This document shows, one piece after another, positions 39,699-51,080 of a stretch of 64,000 nucleotides of DNA; position 1 is the first letter of the stretch; each line of letters starts with the position of its first letter. Source of the DNA: Purpureocillium takamizusanense (lineage: Eukaryota > Ascomycota > Sordariomycetes > Hypocreales > Ophiocordycipitaceae); assembly GCF_022605165.1 (NCBI RefSeq), contig NC_063076.1, positions 62,001 to 126,000 of the forward strand, in the 5' to 3' direction. The translations under genes were made by a program, and so were the position numbers. Under the pieces are notes generated by a model. That model saw only the letters and a list, made by a program, of their open reading frames with translations, did not search any database and was not told the DNA's origin.

Positions 39699-40379
39699 TT
39701 GGCGATGGTGTCTTTTTTCACATGGCAACGGCACATCACCCGCGGCTGACAGTGGTGTGACATTTTATGCAAGCCGTGATAATAAGCAGGGACGGGAAGC
39801 AGCATGGAAGCAGTCAGCTGACTCAGCTCTACGTATCATTGACGAGTATTCGTAGGTAGGGAGAGCACGACCTAGCCCGGCTGTGCTACTCAACGCCTTG
39901 AATTGATAACGAGGTCGTCTTAACATACAGCTAGGCATTACCTTTGGCACTGGCTCCATCTCTGTCTCTGTCTCATCTGTCAATCACACCAGATGCTGAT
40001 GTCATGGGCTTCGTCCGCTGACTCCTCCTAGAGGTCACCCCCCACCACTGCAAATCCTCCACGAACCACGCCCGTCGGCGCCGCAGGAAAAAAGTTATAG
40101 TGCATAAGTCGAGGTTTAATGCTTTCTCTTTGACAAGATTACTTCTTGAATTTTTGCTATCAATATCGAGAGTAGAGGCGGGCCTTCGTATGGCTGCCTA
40201 GCTACTACATGTAATTTAGGACGAATTGAAGAGTTCTGACCCTTATATGTACCTGCCTCATTCCTCGCCTTCCTCGCCTGCCTGTCCTGCCTGTCCTGCC
40301 TGTCCCGCCTGTCCTGCCTGTCCTGCCTGTCCTCGCCTGACTTTTTTTCTGCCTGCCTCATCGTCGATCAAACACTGTC
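39699..40379. other. Divergent intergenic region
   Basis: Spacer between the NTF2-like gene (minus) and the broken gene (plus). It contains a 9-bp tandem repeat just before the latter's ATG. Confidence 0.55.
40275..40336. repeat. 9-bp tandem repeat (TCCTGCCTG-type, about six copies)
   Basis: Slightly degenerate units such as TCCTGCCTG and TCCCGCCTG. It ends 44 bp before the ATG of the broken gene at 40380, so it lies in its promoter or leader. Confidence 0.85.
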
Positions 40380-42334
40380 ATGACATCTGCGCGCTTCCGC
40401 CGCAGCGCGGCAAATACCTTCGAGTCAGACGACTCGAGCCTAGGCAATGCCCCTGGCATCTTCTCCGAAAAGTTTCGCGTCTGCACGCCGCCCTCTTATC
40501 AGCTACCGCTAAGTTTGGGGGTCTATTATAACGTCGATAGCCTCGGAGGCCTACCCCAATCTCTCGACAATACCTTTCGCTCTCAGATTGCGCCTATACT
40601 TGTCGATACCATTCTCGTGCCGAACGGAATCTAAAAGAAGGATGAAATCTTTGATGGAACTATAGACCTATGGTGGAGGGTGCCCCTAGAGAGGCCAGAA
40701 CTTCGAGTCTTGACCGCTCTGATCATAGCTCCTTGGTCGGCAAACCAGCGCCGGCGTCACGGCCCTTTACCACATCTCACCACTTGGGAGTACGCAGCAA
40801 CGCAATGTCGAGATTTGATCAACAATCACAACGAATTCAGTGGATTCTGTGGCCCCCAGAATAACGGATATCTTGTGCATGTCGAGCTTATCTCCGAGGA
40901 ATTACAACTCCCCCGGTTCATTAGTGTTGCCGACAAGCATCTAGACGAGTATAAATCGTAGGCGCCTACTATCAAGGAAACCCTCAAGAGCTTTGGACTT
41001 TGGCAATTCCTACAGACCATGACGATGTTGCGCATAGGGTTCAAGCTACCACGGGACTTGAATACACTTACGGTTTTGATTACTCTAGACCGTGAGTGCG
41101 ATCGCACGAACGCATGGGATCTTGCCGAGTTCGAGATCCGGAAAATGCTACCCCCGGATGTGGATGTCTCTATCGAATGGGGAGATGCTTTTTATTCCGA
41201 GATCCTCGAACCAGGAACTGAGAACCCCAGTCTCTACCAGCCCAAATGCAATGCCTATCAACAGAAAGTCAACCTCGGCAGCAACATTGGTGTTGGCAAA
41301 TACCTCGAGGTTCAAGATGGAGAGACAACAACTAGAGTTCAGCCCGGTTGCGGTACATTAGGGGGCTACATCGAATACAGGATGGCAGGATCGTCAAAAT
41401 GGCACAGAGGTGGACTTACCTGTTATAACGTCATCAGGCCTATCTTCCCAGGGTTCCAGCTCGTCACCAGCACTAGTGGTCTGCCCTCGAATTCTCCCGA
41501 GTCGCCTCAGAACAACTCTCTCCTTGACCAACTAGATAGAGTTGGGTTTACGCCAACAGAGGGCCTAAAGGATCGCAAGCAATTCACCATTGAGGCCCCA
41601 TCGAGGGCTTTACACAACCACACTCTTCCCGGGTTACAGGCATCCTCTCGATGCTGGAAGAACACGGCACAAAAGCCGCAGACACTCGAGCGCTAAAGAA
41701 CAAGATTGAATCGTTATTCAACAATAACGAGCAACAGTTTGGCTATCCCGGCTTAGGATCTGGTTTTCATAGGCGTCGAAATGGCCAACGGATGGATTGG
41801 GCCGTCATTCAAGTCAAAAGTCACCGTCACGGGGAAAATGCAAACTTCAGCAAATCGGAGTGGGAAGAACTTATCGGCCAGCGAGAATTTCCGTTTGACC
41901 TATCTGAGGTTCCTCTCCCCGCTCTGAAATACCCGATGCCAACGATCTGTCAACCACCCCATACCCCTATCGCGCCTCGACCGAAGGCTTTATATATAGG
42001 CAAGGGGAGCTTGTCTGGTCTCATCGCCGGCTACATCAATGGTGTCAAGTCTGATGTTCATTTAAACCACGATGCATATCTTGGTTTGCCCGGATCAACG
42101 GAGCTAACACTAGTCCGACCTTTAAAAACCCGACAACCGGCTGATGCACCTAGCGATTCTGGAGCCTGGGTATGGAATAAGGATTCCCAGCTGGTAGCCA
42201 TGGTCTTTGCAGGAATGCGTCTAGGTTCGGGAAACACCGAGGACTTGCTGACCTTTGTTACACCAATCCACGATGTATTTGAGGATATTAAAGCTCTTTC
42301 GGGGGGTCGCATTGTCGACATCCGGGTGGCATAA
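40380..42334 (+). pseudogene. Broken gene for a protein with a C-terminal serine-protease-like motif
   Basis: An otherwise continuous frame from ATG 40380 is interrupted by TAA at 40632-40634 and TAG at 40959-40961, and shifts by one base near 41628-41633 into the frame that ends at 42334. Reading across these breaks gives a protein of about 650 residues with even, protein-like composition throughout. Near the end, LYIGKGSLSGLIAGYINGV, then LPGSTELTLVRPL, then APSDSGAWVWNKDSQLVAMVF resembles the Gly-x-Ser-Gly strand of chymotrypsin-like peptidases, though Ser-Asp-Ser-Gly stands where Gly-Asp-Ser-Gly is usual and I could not place the His and Asp. No GT-AG intron removes the stops. Both stops would be Gln codons (CAA, CAG) before a C-to-T change. 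The start context and open frames suggest recent loss. Exact family not recognised. Confidence 0.65.
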
Positions 42335-42609
42335 TAGCTCTTGACTTCGTTCTCGAATAGCATTAGATCAACCTGAGCACCGAATACTAAATCACTTTAG
42401 GTGAGCTGGGTGAGTCATCAGAGGTGTGACCGCGCGCGAGGGGCAGCTCGCTCGGCACATGGGATGGGTAGTAGCCACATTCTCTTTCAGCTCTTTGTCT
42501 CGGCGGTCGCCATCTTGCCGTCTCCAACCTCAACTCAAACCACGGCGCGTCGAGAACACAGTCGACGATCAACACATATAGTTGAGACCCTAGCAATGAC
42601 AGTGCGCCT

Positions 42610-43536
42610 TCATCTGTACATACAGCCTTCAATAGTCCACGGAAAGCCTCTTGCTTGGGTTCCCACATCCAGCCGAACGGGACTATGACTTTTCAGCGCC
42701 CTTAGAAATTCAGGCAACTCGCCAGTAATCCTATAGTCGTCTTTGCCAAGTAAGGCTTCCAAACCCCCCGCACTGAGCTCGTCGGACCTGCCGTTTGGGT
42801 GGAACCATGTTGCCTTGTCCAAGGTCATGTACGAGTACCGGCAATCAACGTTCGCCTGTATCGACGTCGCGGCGCAAATCTCACCGTGCTTCATGTTATA
42901 CACTCTTTTCACCGTTGTTGATTGAGTTTTGGACGTCGACCACTCGCGTTTGAAGTTGAAAGATATATTGTAACCGATCGTGAGAATTTTGATCTTGCCT
43001 CCCAGTTGGAGACTCGTATCCAACGAGTATCCGTATGTAGTGGACTCGGTCTGACTGTGGGTAAAGGAAAACTCCTCTGAGCAACCTAAAGGCGGTCAGC
43101 CGACTCTACGCCTCATACAGATATGTATCTTCTTACTGCCGGTATTGCAGAAGAAAAGCGGCGCTTTGCTGACAACTACCGGGTTTGACTTGTTGCAGCC
43201 TTCCACACCGACAGTGTAATCGATGTTAATGTAACCAGCGTCGATCCAGAACAAGAAGCGGCGAGCACGGTAAAGAGACTTCAGATGCACCGTGAGCGAG
43301 TGCGTGCCGAATGTCGCATTCTGTTCGACATTCATCTGGCCCAAGAGCTTCGTCGCGCAACTCAAAACGTCTTCGTCTGGCGAACAACGCACTCCAGGGG
43401 ATGTATAGTCGATAAAGTTTCCATTGATCCAAAGCGCTGGTGCCCGCGTGCTATTGCCACCAGTGCGAGTGGTTGGAGAGGCGGTGACCAATGCTGAGAC
43501 GGTGGCAAGCAAAGACACAACAAGACTGGAAAACAT
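42610..43536 (-). CDS. Secreted protein of unknown function, beta-rich
   Basis: Two exons (43536-43137 and 43085-42610) joined over a 51-bp intron (GTAAGA to TTTAG) give 291 residues; the junction rebuilds Ser in a G-S-C-S sequence. Signal peptide: MFSSLVVSLLATVSALVTAS. Exon 1 has four to five cysteines in a region ending VVVSKAPLFFCNTG. Exon 2 shows long alternating Ser/Thr patterns (for example SFTHSQTESTTYGYSL and REWSTSKTQSTTVKRV), then GEICAATSIQ and DCRYSYMTLD. Such Ser/Thr alternation in a beta-rich secreted protein is reminiscent of aerolysin-like folds, but this is only a hint. It ends 275 bp from, and points towards, the broken gene at 40380-42334. I do not recognise the family; an effector-like role is possible. 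Confidence 0.65.
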
Positions 43537-46500
43537 GATTAAGTTGGTATGTTGATGTGCTGCTAGTCATAAGATGATGCGTTGATCGAATTACATATAG
43601 CAGATATGTAAACTTATAAAGCCCTGCCTGCACAGTAAGCATCCCTTCAACAGTCGTAGAACCGACTTGTGCTCTCTTCCTAGACGTTAAGAATAAGGCG
43701 AGGCCCCAGGGTCCCAGATCGCCTCATGCACACGCGATCGGCTCAGTTGGTCGAGCCATAATCCGTACAGACTGGGCCTTCGCTAACCACTTCCGGGAGG
43801 AAAGAACTTTACCCCGCTGTCACGCTTGCTCTCGGTTGCGCGTTGCCGAATGTCGACAGGGGCGCGATCTGCTGGGCGGAGCCCGTGGCCTGAAGTTGAG
43901 CTTACGACTCTCAAAGTGAACCGTAGTTTGTTATATAAGAAAGTTCGTCAGCGCCCCACAGAGTGGGAGTCTGGGGTTCGACTCGACATGCCCAATCATG
44001 CCATGACATGGAGGAGTTTCATCTCGGTAATCGTGGTCGCCAACTGGTATGCCCAATCATGCTCTGAATGCAGGGGTTCAAAGGGCGCGGACGAAGTTTC
44101 TGAGATAATACGGTATTCCTTTCGGCAGGCAGGAATCGGATGACCCCAAACTTAAATACAGATCACGGGCCATCCTAGATATTGCGATCTGGCGGGGTTG
44201 GCCCACATCCGCCCGAGCGCGCAGGACAGAGGGAGTCAGGTGCCCATTTCACAAAAGGTCCACAGTGCACCCATTCATCGTCTCCTCTGCTCAGAGACAT
44301 CCTTATACTCGGCTTGCTGCCCGTCAGCGGGAAGACCAGGCGCCACAGCATTGCCTGTCCTCAAAGCCCCCACGGGTCACGGCCAAACGAAACAGAACTC
44401 TGCGAAGCAGGTCGATTGACCGGGGTGGGCAAAAGATGGTGTCGGCACCCTCCGCCCGGCCTCAGCTAACGTCCCTCTAACACGGCTCCCGTGGCACAGT
44501 GATACGGCCGGCATAGCCATTGCTTAATTAGGACAAAGGCATGTTATATCGGGAGAAGCGACGTACTTGTCTAGTGAAGGAGCATCGCTATAGCGATGCA
44601 AGGCGCAGGCGTCGTGATTGCTGTTGGGATATGCTGACGTGCTCAATGAGCTACGCAACCCTAGCTATCTGGCTTTCGTGGCCAACTGGAGGGCCTATAG
44701 TGGTCAGGGCATGTTTGTCAGCGGAGTAGGTGAAGTTGAGGCGGCCGGGCGCCACGAAGGAGACGCTTTGCCGAAGACTGGTGTAGTGGTCAGTCGTATT
44801 CATTGTTGGGTTTGAAGCAGTGGTCAGGTCCTGAATGGAGCTTTACTTCATTACTGTGCATCTCCATATGACGACCCCCGAAGTTGTGACAACATAAGGA
44901 GAAACTCGAACCAGAGTACGCGAATGAAGCGTTTTGTGGCCAACTCCAACGGGGCAAAGTCCATGTGGTTTTAGACAAGCTCATGGTTTTACGCGCGGAA
45001 TTAACCTCGCGGGTTACGCATCCCTAAAGCATTGTATTTGTGAGGAAAGATCACGGAGCTGGACCAAGCCCGATGAGTTCCTGTGGACTCGCCGCATAGG
45101 GAGAAAGAACTTGGCTAATGCCTGGGGTCCAGCCGCGACAAAATGGTATTCTATTCTGATACGTTATTACGATATCATCTATGGTCTCGATGATAATCGC
45201 AGATATACAATCTTTGCCATTCTGTTCTCTACAAGAGCTTGGTAGGACTAGGCCCCTAGAATGGCAACCTGCGTATAGGGGCTTGACTACTATTTGCCCT
45301 TTGGCCGAGTTTCTTGTCTTTCTTTATTCCATGTGGGTTCCGATTCTAAGCGTCGCCGCTATGGCCTAGTTTGCTTCCTAAAGCCACCTTATCGCACTTT
45401 CATCTTCTTGCCAGGCTTAAAGATAGCTGAACCATGCAGTGGGTTGGATTGACCACCACTCATCATTCCGCTTCATCACGTGGGCCTCGGATTGTGTGAG
45501 ATGACGTGGGATGGGAGGTTGAAGCGAACATCCCTCGCCATAATGGGCCTGATATATCAAGCTGGCTGGCTGGCTTTCGGTAGTGACAATCAGTCAGTGG
45601 ATACGTTCGAGCCGCGTCACCAGTCGGCCCTTTCCACTCTTTTTTCAGAGTACTGAGGCCAACATAGTCTCTATGATCCTCGGTTTGGCATGACCCAAGC
45701 ACAGCCACTAGGCAGGCAGCCAAATGGGCCGCCAAGTGAACGAACGAAGCAGAGAGGACAGAAAGGAAGTGTGTGACGGGCAGTGCGTCCGTCGAATCAC
45801 GATGATGGGTCCGAGGCCAAAGATATGACCGAAATCGTCGACTAAGTGGCCTGTCCCCAGACCTCTTGAAGAAGGGGGGATGTCGTTACAACGCGTCCGG
45901 CATCTCCGAGTGGACCTGGTGGGGAAAGACGCTCAAGAACGATCAGCGACAGCCGAAGGCTCCATAATAATGAGCCCACTCAACGTGGACCACTAGCACC
46001 AGCCAGTAATCCGGAGTCATGGTGTTTCTCATCTTCACCCGTAACCGAGTCGTGCAGTCCACTGAGACAAGCAACGTATTGATCTAATCCGATCGTGATA
46101 CAGGCAGTGCCTGCCGTTGCTCGTGTCCAGCTAACCAATTGAGTCCTAAGTACCCCGGATTGCCGGGCTATCAGGTCATCTGGAGAACCTTGAGGCACCG
46201 TGCTCCCCCCCTCCAAAACTCCATCGCGTGTAGCTTGACTACAAAAGGTTCGCCGAATTTGGCAACTACGCGAAATACGGGTTTTCAGTCTACAGCTAAC
46301 TACATCAATGCAATTCACCTCGTTCATTCCCCATTATTTCCAGCCGTTTCTCGAAAAACCACTTGGCACATGCACAAGGACACGGCATTTCGGAGCATGT
46401 ACATATAAAGCGTCCATAATCTGCCGTTGCAAAGCAATGCTTCGTGGCATGCTTATTAGTCTCTGAATCCAACGCCCGTGAGTCATGGCGATTTAACCCT

Positions 46501-46607
46501 TCAATGTTCAACCATTGTCGTCGGGTTATTCTAATACTATCTGATCTTGCCTGGACCGGCCAAAATAATCGATTCATATCTCCACGCTACACCAAGGAAC
46601 CGCCAAC
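43537..46607. other. Gene-poor region, partly AT-rich
   Basis: About 3.1 kb. Frames are short and motif-free on both strands. A 14-mer (ATGCCCAATCATGC) occurs twice, near 43988 and 44048. A segment at 43740-43760 looks like the D-arm of a tRNA but no complete tRNA can be folded. The final 200 bp form the promoter of the zinc-finger gene. Confidence 0.5.
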
Positions 46608-47399
46608 ATGGCAAGGCCGACAAGTCTTCAAACCTACGGAACAACGATTCAACCCGATATACCCCTATGGCTAGGCGAAGCAGCTGGCTCGAGCTTGTGT
46701 GATACGACGTTCGAGGTCACGGCCAAACTAGTTTCCGACTCAAAGGGCATCTCCAGCCCTGCACAAGAGTTAATCGGTGTCGAGAAAAATCACCCAATGG
46801 ATACACCATCTCGGCCAGAAGTCTCGGCGACCTTCACTGCCCAAGATCAATGCAAGCCATGCCTATTCGCTCCACAAGATGAGCTATGGAACTGGCTTAT
46901 AAACAACACATCAATTTCTACTACGACTGAAGTCACAGGACAGATGACGTCGTATAACGCTGTCTCTAATCAACGCGGAGATACCGACGCCTTCCTTGCA
47001 GCCCAAGAGATCAACAACACACAGTGTCTCTGGCAAGACTCAGAACCGCTCAGGAAGGCTCCTCCAGAACTCAAAACCAAGAATTCAGCAAGCGAGCAAA
47101 CGCGTCTGGGTGGCTTCCAGTGTAACTTATGCGATAAGCGATTCACGAGACGCTTCAATCTGCGATGTCACAAGAGAGTCCACACGGGCGAGCGGCCTTT
47201 CCACTGCAAGATTTGCTACCAAACCTTCGCGCGTCAACATGACAGGAATCGTCACGAAGCGTTGCATTCCGAGAACAAGAGATATACATGCGTTTATGGT
47301 TGCGGCCGGAAGTTCGCTCGGATGGATGCGTTGAAACGCCATCTCCGCTCTCATACTGGGGGGGCTGATGTTCCTTTTCCACAGCAAGAAGAGACATGA
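46608..47399 (+). CDS. Small C2H2 zinc-finger transcription factor, CRZ1-like
   Basis: Intronless, 263 residues. The C-terminal third holds three C2H2 fingers: C172-C175-H188-H192, C200-C203-H216-H220 and C228-C232-H245-H249, with the linkers HTGERPFHC and HSENKRYTC. Finger 2 contains the FARQHDRNRHE helix and finger 3 GCGRKFARMDALKRHLRS, both very close to the DNA-contacting helices of fungal CRZ1 factors, which bind the CDRE element downstream of calcineurin. The protein is about a third of usual CRZ1 length. The N-terminal 165 residues show no evident PxIxIT calcineurin-docking site and no Gln-rich or SRR stretches. It may be a calcineurin-independent paralogue. The ATG context CCAACATGG is good. 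Confidence 0.82.
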   Translation: MARPTSLQTYGTTIQPDIPLWLGEAAGSSLCDTTFEVTAKLVSDSKGISSPAQELIGVEKNHPMDTPSRPEVSATFTAQDQCKPCLFAPQDELWNWLINNTSISTTTEVTGQMTSYNAVSNQRGDTDAFLAAQEINNTQCLWQDSEPLRKAPPELKTKNSASEQTRLGGFQCNLCDKRFTRRFNLRCHKRVHTGERPFHCKICYQTFARQHDRNRHEALHSENKRYTCVYGCGRKFARMDALKRHLRSHTGGADVPFPQQEET

Positions 47400-47987
47400 G
47401 CAGTGACGTGCCTAGAGGGGAGTCCTTAGAGAAATTTACATTACTGAATCGCACTCAATTGCTGATATTTACTACATACTACGCTATACTTGACTGTATT
47501 ATCCATTGGGGATATTCATTTATGAGGATCGCTCAGGATTAGGAAAGGGGTAAAGGCTAATGCTATATTAGCTGCCTCTCGCAGCTGGATCTAAAATCTT
47601 TTTCACGTTTTCTACCAAAAATGAACCGTTATATTCAGTCTGGAGCTAAATTCGCAAGTTCTACCTAGTCAAGCGAGGCTCCAGGACTGCTCGGGCGGAA
47701 CTCGGTCTGCTCGCATTCGGGATCTGGCCCCCAAGGGCCTAGGCGCCGGCAATGTGATGTCCGGCTCTCGATGGCACGTGGCGAGCATCGCAATATGTCA
47801 AGCAATTTACACATGAATCCGCGGCAACTGACAGCCAAGATGGACGAACAACTTTTTGGGCTGCATGGCAGTCGCCACAAGCAAAACCATCGCCGACCGC
47901 AAACGCCTTCCCAGCCAGCCACGGCAGTAGCGTTCATGCGTTCCCGATACCAACTGAGATCCGATCCAAATTGCCAGGCCCCCCGGT
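47400..47987. other. Convergent 3' spacer, AT-rich in its first half
   Basis: 588 bp between convergent genes. Bases 47430-47660 are AT-rich, typical of fungal terminator regions. No gene seen. Confidence 0.55.
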
Positions 47988-49007
47988 CTACTCCATCACC
48001 AGCACGTTGCGGAAGCGCGGCTTGCCGGCCTTGAGGCTGTCCACAGCCTTTTGCACGTCTGACAAGGGGTACTTCTCCACCATGCATCGCACGCCATGCT
48101 GCGAGGCGAAGCGGATCGCCTCCTCGCTGTCGAGCGCGTGGCCGCTCGGCCAGCCGTGGACGCTCAGGCCCTTGAGGACCATGGGGACCGTGTCGAGGGA
48201 CACGGGGCCGACGGGCGCCAGCGACAAGAGCTTGCCCCCGGCGGCGAGACCGTAGACGAGCGAGCTTACGACCTCGGGGTTGGGCGCCGTCTGGACGATG
48301 ATGTCGGCGCCGCCCAGCTTCTGCAGCTCCTTGGCCGTGTCCTTGCTCTTGGTGTTGATGTAGTGGTGCGCGCCGAGGTCGGTCGCAAAGGCGGCCTTGT
48401 CATCCCCCGAGGACAGCACGGCGACCTCGTAGCCCATCTTGTTGGCGTACTGGACGGCCAGGTGGCCCAGGCCGCCGAGCCCTTGGACGGCGACGAGGCC
48501 GCCCTGCTCGACGTGCATCTTGCGTATCCCGTTGAACACGGTCACTCCGGCGCACAGCAGCGGCGCGACGTCGGCGGGCTCCATGTCCTTGGGCACACGA
48601 ACGGCGGCCTCGGCGCGGAGCACTACGTACTCTGCGTAGCCGCCATCGCGGGAGACGCCGTTGACGGCGGCCTTGTCGCACATTTGAAACTGGCCACGCT
48701 GGCAGGCCCGGCAGTGGCCGTCGTGGCCGCCGTGCCAGGGCCCGCCGACGCGCTGGCCCTTGGCGAGGTTGGAGACGCCCTGCCCCAGCTCGACGATGTC
48801 GCCCACAATCTCGTGGCCAGGGACCCGGGGGAAGACGTCACCCATGTGACCCTCGGCCGTGGCCACGTCCGAGAAGCACACGCCGCAGGCGAGCACCTTG
48901 ACAAGGATCTGGCCGGGGCCGGGACGCTCGAGCGGCACGTCCTTGAGAACAAACGGCGCGCTGGCCTTTTCGAGGACGACGGCCTTGTAGGTCTGTGGCA
49001 GAGACAT
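47988..49007 (-). CDS. Zinc-dependent alcohol dehydrogenase (MDR superfamily)
   Basis: Intronless, 339 residues, cytosolic by absence of a leader. Oxidises or reduces alcohols/aldehydes with NAD(P). Catalytic zinc ligands are visible: C44 (GVCFSD), H65-E66 (PGHE) and C152 (LLCAG). The cofactor-binding loop is GLGGLG (176-181). The structural-zinc lobe reads HDGHCRACQRGQFQMC: it has three of the usual four cysteines (C99, C102, C110), with Asp or His at the first position, as in one fungal ADH subfamily. GYAEYV and the IVELGQGV segment fit. The start at 49007 leaves a full family-length N-terminus. A TATATATA box on the same strand lies 190 bp upstream. Substrate not determined. Confidence 0.9.
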   Translation of the reverse strand: MSLPQTYKAVVLEKASAPFVLKDVPLERPGPGQILVKVLACGVCFSDVATAEGHMGDVFPRVPGHEIVGDIVELGQGVSNLAKGQRVGGPWHGGHDGHCRACQRGQFQMCDKAAVNGVSRDGGYAEYVVLRAEAAVRVPKDMEPADVAPLLCAGVTVFNGIRKMHVEQGGLVAVQGLGGLGHLAVQYANKMGYEVAVLSSGDDKAAFATDLGAHHYINTKSKDTAKELQKLGGADIIVQTAPNPEVVSSLVYGLAAGGKLLSLAPVGPVSLDTVPMVLKGLSVHGWPSGHALDSEEAIRFASQHGVRCMVEKYPLSDVQKAVDSLKAGKPRFRNVLVME

Positions 49008-49199
49008 GTCGTTTTGATTGCGTTTCGAACGCCGTGTGGTCGCAGGTGTGTGTGTGTGTGTGTGCGAGTGTGCTATGTGTTGGTATTACCCCAATTGTGG
49101 CCGACGGCGTAGTTACAATGTTTCGACTCTGAAGACGAGAGAAGTGGAGGGCTGGTGATGGCTTCTTTCGACCGCCCCCCCAAGCACACGGCACCGCGT

Positions 49200-49207
49200 T
49201 ATATATA
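49200..49207 (-). promoter_or_regulatory. TATA box of the alcohol dehydrogenase gene
   Basis: TATATATA on the minus strand about 190 bp upstream of the ATG at 49007. A short GT repeat lies in the leader at 49047-49064. Confidence 0.4.
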
Positions 49208-50182
49208 CGTATCTCATACGTCTGGCGACCTCCACAGCCAGACCTGAGACAGCGGCGTCAACGACTTGGTACGACGCACCTCGCCCATCTACTCGTGGAA
49301 GAAGGTTTGTAAGCCGTGCCGGATAAACCAGCCAACGGTGTACGAAGTAGAGAGAGTCACTGGCCCGCCAATTGAAGTGATGACATGGCGCAGATACTAC
49401 TACGACGTCGGGGCGGGGACGGCGCGCCCGCCCGCCTTGCACTTGCATAGCCTTTGTCCGGCATTCCGGGAGCGTCGGCGTCGGCGTCGGGTGATTGGCG
49501 GTGGCGGTCGTGTCGGAGATGGAGATTGGAGATGTTGCAAAGCCGAAAGTCGACGAGGAAAGATGAGGTGGAGACTGGCGCTGGCCTCTTGCAGCAGCCA
49601 CGATGGGATTAGTGCAAAGCTTCGTGCTGGGTGCCTACTACTAGGTAGGTACTGGTTGATGGACGGGCAAGCTGGACGATCAGTGGGCTGTCTCTCGAGA
49701 GCGAAGAAAAAGCCCGTGGCAGATCCGCCAGCTGGCTGTCGGCGGGTGCCCTGGCCCCGGGTGACCTCCCGGCTGGGACTGTCACTTTCGGCGATGCACT
49801 CCACCAAGTATTGCAGTTCAGCCGCGGTAATTTTTCTGTAGGCGTGGAATCGGCCTCTGCAAGGTCCTTTGGAGCTGCGGCGGTGAATGAATTGAAGCCT
49901 AGGCCAGCTCCGTGGCTCAGGGTAGCTCGCATCAATTTGGCTCCAGGCTGGAAGCTCCATCTCAGGCCATCCCCTAGCAAGCCACCCGCGGCCGCGCCAG
50001 CCACACCTACAGGGCCCCGTCAGCCGCCAATCGCCCCGCCGAAAACACCAAAAAATCGAAATCTCAACTCCGGCAGCAGCAGCCCCAACTTCACCACGGC
50101 AGCCCTCCCCTCTGCCTTGGTTCAGTTTCCCCCCTTTCCGCTTCCCACCACGCCGCCGCCGACCCCCCCCCTCCGCAGCACC
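49208..50182. other. Divergent promoter region
   Basis: About 1 kb between the alcohol dehydrogenase (minus) and the exosome gene (plus). Long frames extend through it on both strands but are GC-driven. It must contain promoters for both genes. Confidence 0.55.
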
Positions 50183-51080
50183 ATGCCTCTCGACACGTCC
50201 GCCTACTCGCTGGCGCTGCTGCGCGTCGACGGCCGCCGCTGGAACGAGCTGCGCCGCCTCCACGCCCAGATCCGCACCCAGGATGCCGCCGACGGCTCCT
50301 CGTACCTCGAGATGGGCCACACAAAGGTCATGTGCGTCGTCACGGGGCCGTCTGAGCAGAGCCAGCAGCAGCAGCAACGCCGCGGCGGCCAGCAGACCCA
50401 GCGCGACGCCGCCTCCATCAACGTCAACGTCGTCATTGCCGGCTTCTCCAGCGTCGACCGCAAGAAGCGCGGCCGCAACGACAAGTGAGCCATACCCTAC
50501 TCCAAAGCACCACCAACACCACCCGCAAGGAAACAGGGCACAGCTGACAGGTACCTCTTTCGACAGGCGCATCCAGGAAATCGAAATCACCATTGCCAAG
50601 ACGCTCGCGTCTGCCGTCCACACCCATCTCTTCCCCCACTCCTCTATAACAATTTCCCTCCACGTCCTGTCCCAGGACGGCTCCCTCCTCGCCGCCCTTC
50701 TCAACGCCGCCACGCTCGCCATCGTCGACGCCGGCATCCCCATGACCGACTACATCGCCGCCTGCACCGCTGGATCCACCTCGACACACGCCGCGGGTGA
50801 CGATGCCGCCGACCCCCTGCTCGACCTCAATAACCAGGAGGAGCAGGAGCTGCCCTTCCTGACTGTTGCCACGCTTGGAGATGGAGACCGCGTTGCTGTC
50901 CTCGTCTGCGAGAGCAGGGTTCAGGTCAGCCGCCTCGAGGGCATGCTCGTCGTTGGCATCGATGGCTGCAAGCAGGTCCGCAAGTTGCTCGACCGCACGG
51001 TCAAGGAGAAGGGTGTCAAGATGATTCGCGAGGGCGCCGTCCAGCGCAGCGACGCCATGGCCATGGACTTGGACGGCTAG
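50183..51080 (+). CDS. SKI6: Exosome complex subunit SKI6/RRP41
   Basis: RNase PH-fold subunit of the nuclear and cytoplasmic RNA exosome ring, which threads RNA to the Rrp44/Rrp6 nucleases for 3'-to-5' processing. Exons 50183-50484 and 50567-51080 join to 271 residues across K-RIQEIE. The N-terminus LLRVDGRRWNELRRL and AADGSSYLEMGHTKVMCVVTGP match the family strongly. A Gln-rich insertion follows, then the second half of the RNase PH fold (VHTHLFPHSSITISLHVLSQDGSLLAALLNAATLAIVDAGIPM). The phosphate-binding residues needed for phosphorolysis are generally lost in eukaryotic subunits. The ATG at 50183 starts directly at the conserved N-terminus although the frame is open upstream. An essential housekeeping gene. 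Confidence 0.93.

Noticed and set aside
43738..43800. tRNA-like D-arm (GGCTCAGTTGGTCGAGC) with CATAATCC following
   Set aside because: No anticodon arm, B box (GTTCGA) or acceptor stem can be placed at the right distances; at most a tRNA fragment.
48096..49112. 338-codon plus-strand ORF
   Set aside because: Antisense shadow of the alcohol dehydrogenase.
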